Source: Daphnia pulex
Taxonomy: Eukaryota > Arthropoda > Branchiopoda > Diplostraca > Daphniidae
Reading direction: 5' to 3'
NCBI RefSeq assembly: GCF_021134715.1
Contig: NC_060028.1
Location: 952,501-1,016,500 of the forward strand
DNA length: 64,000 nucleotides
Shown here: positions 34,302-45,932 of the stretch, in pieces
Numbering within the stretch: the stretch's first letter is position 1
Layout of the letters: each line of letters opens with the position of its first letter
Program-made: the position numbers and the translations under genes
Notes under the pieces: model-generated
What the model saw: the letters and a program-made list of their open reading frames with translations, nothing else
What the model was told of the DNA's origin: nothing
The model's database searches: none

Positions 34302-34838
34302 GGAATCAGCACGTGTTTGCGGTGTGAAAAGATACCACTCGAACAAATTTTCTGTAAAAGAGTTTGGGCATTGGGATGGAAGGGGAAGACTATGCCTTCT
34401 GATGATTGTTTGCCTGTATCAGAATAGAATTACTTGAAATTTCACAATAAATAATTTTTTAAAAACTTGATTAACCCTCTTGAGCGGGGAAAGGTGAAAC
34501 GAAATACGCCATTCCATGTTGCACTATTTTAATTCCAAGTTCCAAGCTGTTTGGAAAAAAGGGGTCAAAAAATAATTATTCTTGTCTATAAAGTTAGGCG
34601 CCCTTTCTAGAAGCAGGATCGTTAACCTAGGAAAAACCAAAATGGATAGTGATACAGTAAACCAAAAAAGTAATCAAATATTCTACTTTGCAAACTTGTG
34701 ATTACGGCACTTGATCATTTGTTATCTGTTCTAGTAGTACCATTTAGACTTGAGAATAACTTAGTAAATGTCTATTACCTTATTAGGTGAAGCAGCTGAA
34801 GCACAATGGAATTTTTCAATCGCCATTCACGGTACGTA
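34302..34838 (-). other. Possible exons of an unrecognised minus-strand gene
   Basis: Two adjoining segments have consistent splice sites and phase. One, about 34548-34487, follows a CCAAACAG acceptor, reads ELGIKIVQHGMAYFVSPFP and ends at AGAGG then GTTAAT. The next, about 34411-34302, follows ATACAG, reads EGIVFPFHPNAQTLLQKICS and ends at ATTCCG then GTAAGA. A possible first exon (MAIEKFHCASAASPNK) precedes a donor near 34783, but its phase does not join the next segment. Protein-like composition supports coding, but no family is recognised and the ends are unclear. Confidence 0.3.
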
Positions 34839-35167
34839 TTGAGGAATCAAGATCCTGAAAAAAAAATAACATTGCGCCACTTCCTAATGTTAGTTAATTA
34901 ATCCGTTTTTTGTGCAAAACATGCTTGTTATTATAAACGTGAAATTGTATTTAGTCAATTAATTTTAGAACGAATTTGTAAAAACGCTAGGCGATCAAAA
35001 AACAAAACACAAAGAGGAAAAAATCAAACAATGTAAAATGCTAAATCAGAAATTATCTTTAAACAATCTTCCGCATAGTGGCAGAATTGCATAAAAATTA
35101 AAGATAAAAAAAAACTGGAGGTTGGCAATGATTTTAAAACTAGTACTCAGACATGCTAAAACGAGTT
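34839..35167. other. Short intergenic stretch with the left edge of duplication unit A
   Basis: AT-rich. From about 34970 it matches 40025-40125 (CACAAAGAG, CAAACAATGTAAAATGC, AATCAGAAATTATCTT), marking the left edge of duplicated unit A and the likely 3' UTR of the GTPase-like gene. Confidence 0.5.
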
Positions 35168-38100
35168 TCAATTAAACAATGTCTTTAAACTTTGAATTTT
35201 CTCCTTTAAACCAAGCCGATTCAACTGTGACTCGGCGTCGGCTAAAAGGAAAGAAACCAACTTCCGTGTCAATAACAATTTACCACCGGAAATCTTGTCC
35301 AGCGACCAGATACAACTCTCAACCATCTGAAATCGATGCAATATTGATTTGCTATTGACGGATATTTTGTCTTCCAAGAAATTCACCATGTCCAGTACAG
35401 TTGAATAAACAGTTTCCCATTTACATTCAACTTCCGAGTTTTGATCGCCAGACGGTAATTCCGTCTTCAGTTGAACGCATTCCAATCGATAGGGCTTGAT
35501 GGAATGTACGTTCCAGTTGCACTTTTCCGGGCAAACGGTACAGGTACCCGCTTCCGTCGACATGGACAGATCTATCAAGGGCCAGTAGTAGCCGGTCCTT
35601 CCGTTTTTATCCATGAAGACAGAGGAGCTGCACGTAACGTTGCAATGGCTGCAATTATTCGCGAATTGTCCGGCCGGAAGCTCAACTTGCACTACTTCTT
35701 GTTTTACTTCGGTTTGACAATTCTTCATAATTTGCTGCTTCCGCATTTGGCAATTCGATTCCATCTGCTTGGCTGTTACCATTTCTTCCGTCATGGCAAG
35801 GCCGTTGTTGATGAGCGACCGGATTTCGTACACTGTCGACTCAAGTCTTTTCCTCCCACTCAGCAACTTCTTTGTCAACGACAGCGATTTCTTCTTCATC
35901 GTGGCCAGCAAAGTGAAGAATGTTTGGACGTCATCATGCCAGGTGTCGCTCACGTAGTCGCTCGGCTGGAAGCAGTGAATGTTTTCCTTGAGGTCGTTGG
36001 CGAAAACGGACAGAAACGATGAACTGATTTCAGTCCCGACGTTGCAGATCATGTCCAACTCCTCGACACTTTCCTTGTTTTCAAAGAACTCGTGAAAAAT
36101 TTCAATCGTTTCTTTATCTCTGAAAATTTCCAGTTCTTCTTGGTTAGAGTCGAAGTTTGGCGTGTCCACAATCGTCAGGGAGAAAGGGATCGGGAATCCT
36201 TCGCAATGGTGGATGTCGTATACTTTGATGCAGTTTGTCTTGACTGCGTCATCCTCTTGAATCAATTGTAATCGGAACTTGTCTTCCTTGTTAACCTTAA
36301 AGATATAGTTGATAATTCCATCGATGAATTTTCTCCTTTCTGAGCCGTTCGCTCCCAATACCAGGACCGTTCTGTGCTCTTTTTTGTCGTGTGCTTTACC
36401 GAAAACAAAGCGCTCGAAATTTGAACTCGACTCGATTGATTTTCTCTTGAGCGGAACAGCGAACACATCCATTCCGTTTTGGTTCAATATCTTGGTGGAT
36501 CGCTTCATTAAAGTCTCAGGAAAACGGATCTCTTTGTCCGGTGCTCGTTCTAGTTCATCGAAGCTTTTTTCTTCAGGTAACAGACGGCGACGTGACAGAG
36601 GACCCCATGGTCTACCATTTCTAAATGAATTACCTAAACATAAAAATAACAAACTAAATTTGAGTAATACTGGATCGGCAAAGAATTACAAAGAAAGCTA
36701 CCAAGATTTTGGCGATTGGTAGAAACAGTTCTATCCAGCGAACAAGACGAGTCCGACAACGAAACAGACGCAGCTTGAAGCTCCTTTTCAGACTCTTTGG
36801 GTTGATCTGGACAGGAATCTAAAAATGCGTACCAAATAATTATCGATAAACATGAAATTCAATTACTAGAAACTTACTCTTTAGTAATTCGCCCGAGGTC
36901 TTCCCATCAAGTTGAATGATCTCATCGATTTTCTCCTGACTTAATTTTGATCCGTCAGATTCCACTGCCAAAAGAAAAAATTCAATAAAAAAAAAGCTAC
37001 AAAATTAATAATAATAATAATTTCGTACATCTGTATGAGAGAAGATGTGCAAGAGCTTTCTTCAGGTGCTCGGCTTCGCGACTTTTACGTTCGGCCTCCA
37101 TCCGGACCTCTTCCAGCATCCGCTTTACTTCCGTCAAATCGGCTGATTCCACCGACTCTCTGCTCACTCCAAGTACTGAATTGGGCGTCAATTCCGCCGA
37201 AGACGGAATACTATTTTCTTTAGAGCTGAAATTTCCCGATTCTCCATCGGATCCAGAAGATTCCTTTTCCTTCGGTGTCGATGTCTCGAAACTGTTTCTC
37301 GCCCGATCCGATTCACTATCCGAATTCCGCTTCTTCTTCTTCTTCGACTCTTCCCTGCTTCTTTTATCTTTGCGGTGGGACTTGTTTTCCTCTACTGGAA
37401 CGCGAGGACTGGCTTTGTCCTTGGACTTGTTGGAACTAGAAATTTTCTCCCCAATTTTTTCTTTGGCATTGCCAGACGAACGAGAGATTTTCACCCCTTT
37501 TGGGTCCTTGTCCGTTTCTTGCCTAGCCTTCTTTTGGGGATTCATTTCCTTTTCAACAGATCCGCTACTGCGCTGAGGTGAAACATTCTCTCTTCTCCTT
37601 TTCCCTGTAGGGACGGATTTCTCTTTCTCGACTAAACAAATACAAAGATTTAAATAATTAACTTCTAGTAATCTTCAGTAACTTAATGAATCTTTAATTA
37701 CCTGCTGGTTTCGGTCCAGTGTAAGGTCCCCAGTAATGGATGTTTAGTTTGAGTGCAGCGATAAAACGATCCAATTTCTTCTGAGGATACTCCTGGAGGA
37801 AACTCTTCTTCATAAAAGTCGATTGTCCATTTTCTTCTTTGCTAGCTCTCTGGAACGTGTACAGCGACGTTTTCAAAGAATCGTACAGCTGGACGATATT
37901 TATGCCGAGCTCCAACGGCCAATCTTGGAAGCAGATTTCAATGGCCTTTTTAGGAGTGACTCGACCACCTTCGTGAAGCAAAAAGAGACCCACTTGCCAC
38001 CGGAAAGCCTCCACGTGCATCTTGGCACGTGAATAAATGGGATGAGCATTATGGCTGCGACGATTGAACATCCCAGGACAACCATTGGTGGAACAGTGAT

Positions 38101-39268
38101 CATTCTTCACACAGTAAAGGTGGCCTGTTGGAAGGTGAAGTTTCAACTGTTGGATGTTATCTGAAATGGTGCCTGGTAGGAAGACGAATCCCTTGTATAC
38201 TGTTTGGCCATTCTTGTCGACAAGTGATTCCTGTTGGGTGAAAGTTTTCTCAATCAAGCTATGTATGTAACATCTTGAGCCCTAAGGCACTTAAATTTAC
38301 ACATTTGATACAGCATTTCACACATATTAGTCAGAAAGAGCAATCGAGGTGTGCTTGATACTTACGAAATTGGGTGGAAGAGATTCAGATCTTTTCTCCA
38401 TCAGCTTTCGGTCCCTTGTTGGATTCATTCAGATTGTAGTTTTGTTCTTTCGAGAGAATTTTGTTTCGATATTGCAAAGAAAATTGTAAAATCAGCAGCA
38501 ACTAGGAGATCAAACTATCTCTTGTCCTCGCGGGAAACTGACTGAATCTTTTATGTTAGTCAGCTGTTCAGTTCAGGTTAAAGGGGTGGGTTTTGGCGGT
38601 TTTGCATAATGAGCTCCAGCGTTGCAGAATTTATGCGATACATAAATTCTGTTTACGGCTAAATCAGGCTAAATGAATTAACGATAATTGATCAAACCAG
38701 ATCAAACCAAAACTTTGTTTTAAAAATTTGAAAAGAGTGTTTAAAATTAATATCGTTTAGCGAAAATGTTACAATAAACGAATACAAATCTATAATCCAC
38801 ACATGGACCTAAATAATGGAAAATGTCCGTCTGTGGATTGGATGGGCTCTAAAAGCACCCGGAAAAAATCCTGCAAAGCTGCCACACCCATGAACCAGTG
38901 AAGCACTAGATGAGATTCGGTTATGTTGTCAATGCGCTCATCTGCTATTCATCGTTGTCCTTCACTGAATGTTTGCACTGCATTCCCAGAAAATCTACTG
39001 GACCAAAAACACAGATAAATAAGATTTATGCAGATGTGCACTAAAAAAGCAGCTTGGTGCTTACTTTTCATGGGGAATTGGACACTGAGAAAGTATACAC
39101 GTATAAAAATAAACGGTTTGTGCACCATCGCAAATTATAAAATTTTGAACATCATAACTCTTTGGGCAGGCATAGCATGGTGAACGCATTGACGTAAGCA
39201 AGTCCATTCCCGATTCCTTGACTATTCCAACTCATAAGCTCTCACGTTATTATTTTCTATTTAAGATC
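34970..39268. repeat. Duplication unit A (GTPase-like gene and its 5' flank)
   Basis: Direct repeat partner of 40025-42404. The right edges match at CTCTCACGTTATTATTTTCTATTTAA followed by (G/T)ATCGTGA, after which the two copies diverge. Unit B is shorter because most of the GTPase exons are missing. Confidence 0.85.
35168..38401 (-). CDS. Degenerate P-loop GTPase with novel N-terminal domain, copy A
   Basis: Six exons, 38401-38366, 38248-37702, 37631-37029, 36964-36878, 36818-36702 and 36633-35168, give 951 aa. Residues about 13-194 form an unrecognised domain with FVFLPG, CSTNGCPGMFNRRSHNAHP and a helical second half. Residues 195-400 are charged (RRR, SKDK, KKKKKR, SSGSDGES), then a coiled coil (TEVKRMLEEVRMEAERKSRE). 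The last exon resembles an invertebrate and fish family of large AIG1-like GTPases: LVLGANGSERRKF at about 554-566 aligns with the P-loop, FSLTIVDTPN near 614-623 with the DTPG motif, and a Cys-rich tail (CSHC, CTVCPEKCNWNVHSIKPYR). The P-loop lacks the GK(S/T) that binds phosphate and DTPG has become DTPN, so GTP hydrolysis is doubtful. The family assignment is from pattern recognition. Possible immune role is speculation. Confidence 0.72.
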
Positions 39269-39284
39269 GTGACCAAATGGATAA
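38402..39284. other. 5' flank of GTPase-like copy A
   Basis: Repeated with substitutions upstream of copy B (41590-42404). A short minus-strand frame starting MSWNSQGIGNGLAYVNAF occurs in both copies but closes at different points; it is not called as a gene. Confidence 0.4.
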
Positions 39285-40020
39285 GCTACAGAGGACATGT
39301 TTTGAACAGCTTTTTGAACTTCTTTTGCTTTCTTTAATCTTATAGTTGTCCACTCGAACCAAACATTTTCATAGCTATTGGGAGTCTGCGAAAGAAAATT
39401 GCCCCACCTAAGGTGCAACAGTTTTTAATTGTAAAAAGAAAGCAAAAACATTAATAGTTTATAACCTTTGAATGAACTTGAGCCTCCATAGCTCATCTGA
39501 TTCTCGAATAATATTGTATAAAGGCCGACAGGAAACCATAAGACTTTGCAAGTCAGATATGGAAATAGTATCCAGCGAAAAGATGTAACATATTAAAACT
39601 TCGTTAGACAATGAAAGAAGACTCATTTTTTTTCTGAATCTATTTTTCGACCTGAAATACACAATGCCTGTTTAATGTGTACGTTCAAATTTCAAAGTAC
39701 GAAACGGACGAACATTCGATCGGTTTAGAAATTTAGCTACCGATTTGGATTTAGAAAAATCATCGCCAGGGTGCCAAATCTTCAAAAACAAATACTAGTG
39801 TCTAGATCAAAAAATGAATAAACAAATAAAAACCGTAAAAACAGGCAAAAACAAACAATTTTTTCGCGAAATGGAGTGAAATAAAAATAATAATAAAAAA
39901 ATGGCATTTTTCATGATTGGGATCTATGGCTCGAAGTTTGGACTTGGGAACTTGTTTGGAACTAGGAGTAGGATGGAAATTGAAGTTTGGAACAATTTGG
40001 TGGAAAGTTGGAGTAGGGCT
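39270..40020 (-). pseudogene. FBXO21 5' fragment (exon 1 and part of exon 2)
   Basis: The block matches 47965-48720 closely, covering the FBXO21 5' flank, the start codon (39625), exon 1 (MSLLSLSNEVLICYIF, SCRPLYNIIRESDELW), intron 1 and the first part of exon 2. It breaks off at 39270-39285, inside exon 2 (at AACATGTCCTCTGTAGCTTA), fusing to the right edge of unit A. The F-box exon is still open. Without the transglutaminase-like and YccV-like parts it cannot make a full FBXO21, so it is called a fragment. Confidence 0.85.
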
Positions 40021-40024
40021 TACG

Positions 40025-42404
40025 AATATGTAAAAATGAACGACTCAAGGCGATAAAAAAACAAAGCACAAAGAGAAAAAAATCAAACAATGTAAAATGC
40101 TTAATCAGAAATTATCTTGAAACGATATCGGTAGGGCTTGATGGAATGTACGTTCCAGTTTTCCGGGCAAACGCCACAGCAAACGGGCCAGAGGAAGACG
40201 GTCTTTCCCTTTTTATCAATGAAGACATTGGAGCTGCTGTCACGGTTACAATTGCTGCAATTATTTGCGAATGGTGCAACCGAAAACTCAACTTGCTCCT
40301 CTGGAACACGAGGACTGACTTTGTCTACTAGAAACTTACTATTTAATAGTTCGCTTAAGGTCTTCCCATCAAGTTGAATGATCTCATCGATTTTCTCCTG
40401 ACTTAATTTTAATCCGTCAGATTCCACTGCTAAAATAAAAAATTCAATAAAAAAAAAAAGCTACAAAATTAATAATAATAATAGTTTCGTACATATGTAT
40501 GAGAGAAGATGCGCAAGAGCTTTCTTCAGGTGCTCGGCTTCGCGACTTTTACGTTCGGCCTCCATCCGGACCTCTTCCAGCATCCGCTTCACTTCCGTCA
40601 AATCAGCTGATTCCACCGACTCTCTGCTTACCCCAAGTACTGAATTAGGTGTCAATTCCGCCGAAGACGGAATACTATTTTCTTTAGAGCTGAAATTTCC
40701 CGATTCTTCATCGGATGAAGGTGAAACATTATCTCTTCTCCTTTTCCCTGTAGGGAGCACGGATTTCTCTTTCTCGACTAGATAAATACAAAGATTTTAA
40801 TAATTGACTTCCAGTAATCTTCAGTAACTTAATGAATCTTTAATTATACCTGCTGGTTTCGGTCCAGTGTAGGGTCCCCAGTAATGGGTGTTTAGTTTGA
40901 GTGCAGCGATAAAACGATCCAATTTCTCCTGAGGATACTCCTGGAGGAAACTCTTCTTAAAGTCCAAGCGTCCATTTTCTTCCTTGCTAGCTGTCTTGAA
41001 CATTTTCAGCGAATTTATCAAAGAATAGTACAGTTGGTTGACATCTTTGCCGAGCTCCAACGGCCACTCTTGTAAGCAGATTTCAATGGCCTTTTTGGGA
41101 GAGACTCGACCACCTTCGTGAAGCAAAATGAGGTTCACTTGCCATCGAAAAGCCTCCCGGTGCATCTTGGCACGTGAATAAATGGGATGAGCATTATGGC
41201 TGCGACGATTGAACATCCCAGGACAACCATTGGTGGAACAGTGATCGTTCTTCACAAAGTAAAGGTGGCCTGTTGGAAGGTGAAGTTTCACATGCTGGAA
41301 GTGATCTTTATATCGTCTGCCTGGTAGGAAGACGAATCCCTTGTATACAGTTTGGCCATCCTTGTCGACAAGTGATTCCTGTTGGGTGAATGGTTTCTCA
41401 ATCAAGCTAATGACAAACATGTACGTAACATCTTTAGCCCTAGGGCACTTATACACATTTGATACAGTATTTCACATACACATATAGGTCATACCATGCA
41501 ATCGAGGTGTGTTAGATACTTACGAAATTAGATGGAAGAGATCTCTCGCGTCTTGTCCTTTTCACTGAGTCATCAGATCTTTTCTCCATCTGCTTTCGGT
41601 CCTTTGTTGGATTCATTCAGATTGTAGTTTAGTTCTTTCGAGAGATTTTTGTGTCGATATTGCAAAGGAAATTGTAAAATCAGCAGCAACTGGGAGGTGG
41701 AACTATCGCTTGTCCTCGCGGGAAACTGACTGAATCTTTTATATTAGTCTTAGTCTAGTCAGCAGTCAGCTGTTAAGTTCAGGTTAAGGGGTGGGTTTTG
41801 GCGGTTTTGCATAATGAGCTCCAGCGTTGCAGAATTTATGCGATACGTAAAATCTGTTTTACAAAATATCGTTTAGCGAAAATGTTGAATAAACGAAACA
41901 AATCTGAAATCTATAATCCATACATTGACCTATTTGGAAAATTTCCGTCTGTAGATTGGATGGATAGGCTCTCCTGAAAAAATCCTGCAAAGCTGCCACA
42001 CCCATGAACCAGTGAAGCACTAGATGAGATTCGGTTATGTCGTCAATGCGCTCATCTGCTATTCATCGAACGATGTCCTTCACTGAATGTTTGCATTGCA
42101 TTCCCAGAGAATCTACTGGACCAAAAACACAAATAAATAAGATTTATGCAGATGTGCACTAATAAAGCAATTTGGTGCTTACTTTTCATGAGGAATTGGA
42201 CACTGAGAAAGTATACATACATAACAAATAAAAATAAACGGTTTGTGCACCACTGCACCATCGCAAATTATAAAATTGTGAACACAATTCTTTGGGCAGG
42301 CATAGCATGATGGTGAACGCATTGACGTAAGCAAGTCCATTCCCGATTCCTTGACTATTCCAACTCATAAGCTCTCACGTTATTATTTTCTATTTAATAT
42401 CGTG
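40025..42404. repeat. Duplication unit B (shortened GTPase-like gene)
   Basis: Direct repeat partner of unit A at 34970-39268, separated from it by the captured FBXO21 fragment. The largest difference is the absence of about 1.9 kb corresponding to the GTPase exons, plus an internal loss in the charged exon. Confidence 0.85.
40101..41589 (-). CDS. GTPase-less paralogue of the novel-domain protein, copy B
   Basis: Four exons, 41589-41524, 41396-40850, 40777-40493 and 40426-40101, give 407 aa in a continuous frame. The N-terminal domain is retained (FVFLPG, CSTNGCPGMFNRRSHNAHP, ALKLNTHYWGPYTGPKPAG), as is the coiled coil (TEVKRMLEEVRMEAERKSRE) and the exon LSQEKIDEIIQLDGKTLSEL. The P-loop region is absent. 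In the last exon the former donor (ATA then GTAAGTTTCTAGTA) is read through, and the frame runs into DKVSPRVPEE, a string that resembles DKASPRVPVEEN of the charged exon in copy A, then into a shortened Cys-rich tail (FANNCSNC, CCGVCPENWNVHSIKPYR). It looks like a rearranged but open gene. Expression is not shown by the sequence. Confidence 0.68.
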
Positions 42405-42451
42405 AACCTGGGCCCAAGTCTCCACAGTTGGACAACAGTTGGACTGCCAAC
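41590..42451. other. 5' flank of copy B and upstream of the IR gene
   Basis: Duplicate of the 38402-39268 flank up to about 42404; beyond that the sequence is unique and leads into the receptor gene with GTCTCCACAGTTGGACAACAG just before its start codon. No separate gene is called. Confidence 0.4.
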
Positions 42452-44354
42452 ATGTTCTTCATTGGCAGCCTCTTTGGTGCCATATTTTTCGCTGGCATCA
42501 CGGCCAAGCAAATGACAGGAGTTCATTTGCGAATCGCCGTCTGTCACGTAAGTTGAACAAAAAATTATAGTTTAGTACCTAAATTTTCAGCTAATAATTT
42601 TTTAAAAAAAAATTAAGGAACCGCCAATTTTCTCCATCATACGAAGTCCAACCAACGAGAGCTCCGTCCGCTATGTCGGTTTCCCGAAGGACTTTTTTGA
42701 TTACTTATCAGCTCTACTGGGTTTCACGTCAGTTATCGTTGACATTCCTCTAATAAATTTAAAAAGTTGGTTAATATTTGATAAGTCAATAAAATCGCAG
42801 GTATTCTTTCGTGGAAGTTACTCCGACTATGGTGAACAGTAAAGGATCGATCGATGAAGCCATCATCGACCAAATTCTGCAAAAGGTCATTTTAAGCTTG
42901 CTTAATAGCTTTAAATTCATTTAATTAAACCTTAAAAAATTTCGGCAGAAAGCTGACATTGACGGACGTCTAATCTCACCCACTGCCGACCGTATGAATT
43001 ACATGGATTTCACCTCGGCCGTGTCCGTCCTTAATTTCGCCGTGATTCAGCCCATGCCAACAATCCAAAAGGGATTCATGTTTCCGATTAAACCCTTTCA
43101 GTCAACGGCAAGTAGTTCAAGTAGAATTAAATCTATTCAAATCAATTCTTAACAATTAATTTTGTCATGAAAAGGTTTGGTACATGATTTGTGTGGCATT
43201 CGTCTCGACGGTGGTGTTTTTGAGCGTGATTACGCGATTGATTGGACAACAAATCGGGACACAAAGTAACATTCGAGTTGTCACTCGGAATGTCTGGTAC
43301 AGTTTTGCTATCCTTACGGCTCAAGGTGATTGGCGGGTTGTTTGAAGTTCGAAAAATCCTTTTTATAATTTTCCATTGCATTTGATGAACCTAGGCGGAT
43401 ATTTCCCGTCCAATCGTTTGCCTCTTCGTGTACTGGCCGGTTCCTGGTGCCTGATTGCCGTCGTCCTCGTCTACGCTTACAACAGCACGCTCATCTCCTA
43501 CGTTTCTTTGCCCACCCATCAGCCGATCGTCAACACTTTCGAGGATCTGGCGGCCAGTAAGACCCTCCGTGTCACCACGCAAAGAGGCAGCCTATCCGCC
43601 GAAATCATTTTGGTAACAATTTGATTACAAGTTATCTAGAAGAAAATCTTTTGATTCTCTCATCACCTGGATTTGTCAGAATTCCAAATCAGGAGCGTTG
43701 AAAACACTGGGCGATTCGCTCAGACGCCATCCGGAAGATCTTCTCCTGACGTTGCCTGGACAATTTGACAGAATTTTGCACTCTGGCTGCTGCGCTTACG
43801 TTGAAGTTTGTGATTATTTAAAATTAATTAACTAAATAAGAGAGCGATTGAAAACATAATTTGAGTAATAGGTTAGGAGACTTGGAGAGTTACTTGTGCA
43901 CAAGAGTATGCTGGAACATCAAGGCCAATGCAAATTGACCATCGGAAAAAATCTGGATTACACCCAAGTTTGGAGTTTCGGCGTAGCTAAAAACTTCCCT
44001 TATCTTTCCAACATCAACATGGGGTAAATAGGATTAAAGGCCGTTTACCGCATCAGGCTATAATGGAATTCAATTTAATTTAATAGGATACAACTGATGC
44101 GCCAAAGTGGCCTGATAACTCGAATCGGAAAGACTTACTTGAAGCCAATCGACAAGTGTTTGGCAAGAGAGGCCGGCCACAATAAGCCGAACAAGATCAG
44201 CCAGTTGACACTTTCCGATTTGGCTGATGTGTTTACGATGATTTTCGGCCTGGGCTGCCTGCTGTCGGCCTTGGCGTTTCTCCTGGAAATGCTCATGTCG
44301 TCAATCGGCTTCAGGGTGGCTAATGGCGCCGAACCGGGAATCATCATTATATGA
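42452..44354 (+). CDS. Ionotropic receptor (glutamate receptor-like, IR family)
   Basis: Nine exons, 42452-42547, 42618-42727, 42801-42885, 42949-43107, 43175-43325, 43395-43612, 43680-43805, 43872-44023 and 44087-44354, give 454 aa. MFFIGSLFGAIFFAGITA is a signal peptide. A divergent ligand-binding S1 lobe runs through exons 1-4 (LRIAVCHEPP, YVGFPKDFFDYL). TM1 is WYMICVAFVSTVVFLSVI; the pore and TM2 region follow with NVWYSFAILTAQGGYFPSNR; TM3 has LIAVVLVYAYNSTLISYVS, equivalent to the SYTANLAAF region of iGluRs. S2 includes TLRVTTQRGS and YTQVWSFGVAKNFPY, and TM4 is FTMIFGLGCLLSALAFLLEM. No amino-terminal domain is present, as in divergent IRs; a chemosensory role is inferred. Intron 4 must use a GC donor (ACG then GCAAGT). 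A decayed copy lies at 49259-50345. Confidence 0.88.
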
Positions 44355-45932
44355 CTGTCATACCTTTATAATCAGTCCATCCAAATTGACACGTAATCTG
44401 CAAATGTCTTTTATTTAAAAGAAAAAAAAAATTTTTGATTTAATTCACCGGAACCCAAATGGGAAATGCGGATGGGCATGAAATAATTTGCATATACGTT
44501 GGTAAATAATTATCCCTTGAGACATTGATTTGTCATTTCAGTTTCTATAGCCGCTTGCATAAATTTTTGAAACCTGTTTTGCATTTTGCTTTATTAATTA
44601 TTACACTGCGCATTTTGCGGTTTGAAATGGGTCGGATAAGAATCGGATGTACACATCAACTTCTCATCACTAAACCAACGCCGATTTCCCTACACGTTCC
44701 TAATGCCTTTTGGGCTTTCATGAATTGTTAAGAGTAGTAGCCAACAAATCACGGACTATAATGTATCAATCTGTATGCATCGGTGACTCCATCTGCATCC
44801 GATGGAAAATCTCAACCGAGAAATTTGTACAAAAATTCGTATGAATTAACAAACTGAAACACGCAGTCGGTATACAAAAAGTATTGAATAGTTCAGGTTT
44901 ATAGATTGCAGTAGCTTTGTATATTTATCGATTGGTTACCAGGCAACGATACGTTATCTAACATATGTAACTAATTTAACGATATTGATTTAGCATGGAC
45001 GTTATCTACACAATGCTCGAAAAAACAACAAATGGAAATCAGAAAATGAGAGTATATGTTTAGTGTTTCCATTAGGCATTAGGATAGAAAGTATTACCCA
45101 AAAGTATGAAACTAATATTATTTTCATTTGTTTCGGTTTGTTTATTGGTCACGCCAAGTTAGAAAGGCTCATTCAGCTTAATTTCTTATAACGTCTAGAC
45201 AAGTTGAAAAAATGTGAAAATCCGGTGACGCGATTTCGTTTGCTAACATCGTTGGATATGGCCAAAAGTCTTAATTATATTTTGGAAATTTCGTTGATTT
45301 CTTACTTACATGTGACTATCACTTAAATATGATTGGTCATGTGCAAAATTGTTTAATCTTTCCCATTATTCATAATTTTACGCAAAACTAGAGCTTTTTA
45401 GTATATATTCGAATAAAAGCATGTTATGGTTGAAGCTAGGAGAAAAGTAAATACTAATACTAAAAACTAGGCCACCACTATACAGGGTTTCCTCAGCTAA
45501 TCGTGATTGGGGATTAAGACTCTTATTTTCATTGTGGGCATCTATTCGATTAGTGTTTTTTGTCTTCTAAATAACTGGAATTCAAAAGTAATTTAACTCT
45601 GCTTCGCTGTATATGGGTGAAACTATTTGGCAACAAATTCTAACGAAATATATAATGAATAAAATATCTAATACTGGCTATGTGTTTCAGCAATGTGCGA
45701 TAATAGAATCCAATCAATATGGATAATTAATGAAGCAACTTTTCGGAGTTCTGCGACACAAAAAGTTTAATTTAACGGAATTCAAGTTTTACGGAACTTT
45801 CAAGCCGAAGACGTTCAACTTTCACAACAAAAAGAAGCTTCCAAGTTAGAAGAGAAAAAAAAATCAAGAAAGAAAAGTGAACAGTCCATAAAACCCATTT
45901 TAAAAAAAGAAAGAAATATTGACCAGTTTGAG
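44355..45932. other. Intergenic DNA with a capping-like exon remnant
   Basis: Positions about 44995-45060 match 50341-50400 and mark the duplicated 3' flank of the receptor gene. The remnant exon at 45199-45270 is listed separately. Otherwise AT-rich. Confidence 0.45.
45199..45270 (+). pseudogene. Remnant last exon of a capping-enzyme-like gene
   Basis: After a TCTAG acceptor the frame reads ENPVTRFRLLTSLDMAKS, matching the last exon of the gene at 51138-52506 (KNPVTRSRLLTSLDIARR). The other four exons are not found upstream of it. It is what remains of the first copy of that gene. Confidence 0.7.

Noticed and set aside
35471-36022. 183-codon plus-strand frame opposite the GTPase-like exon
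   Set aside because: Antisense shadow of the conserved minus-strand coding exon.
39190-39240. Minus-strand frame MSWNSQGIGNGLAYVNAF, also at 42186-42368
   Set aside because: Present in both duplicated flanks but closes at different positions and has no recognisable domain; kept as duplicated non-coding flank.
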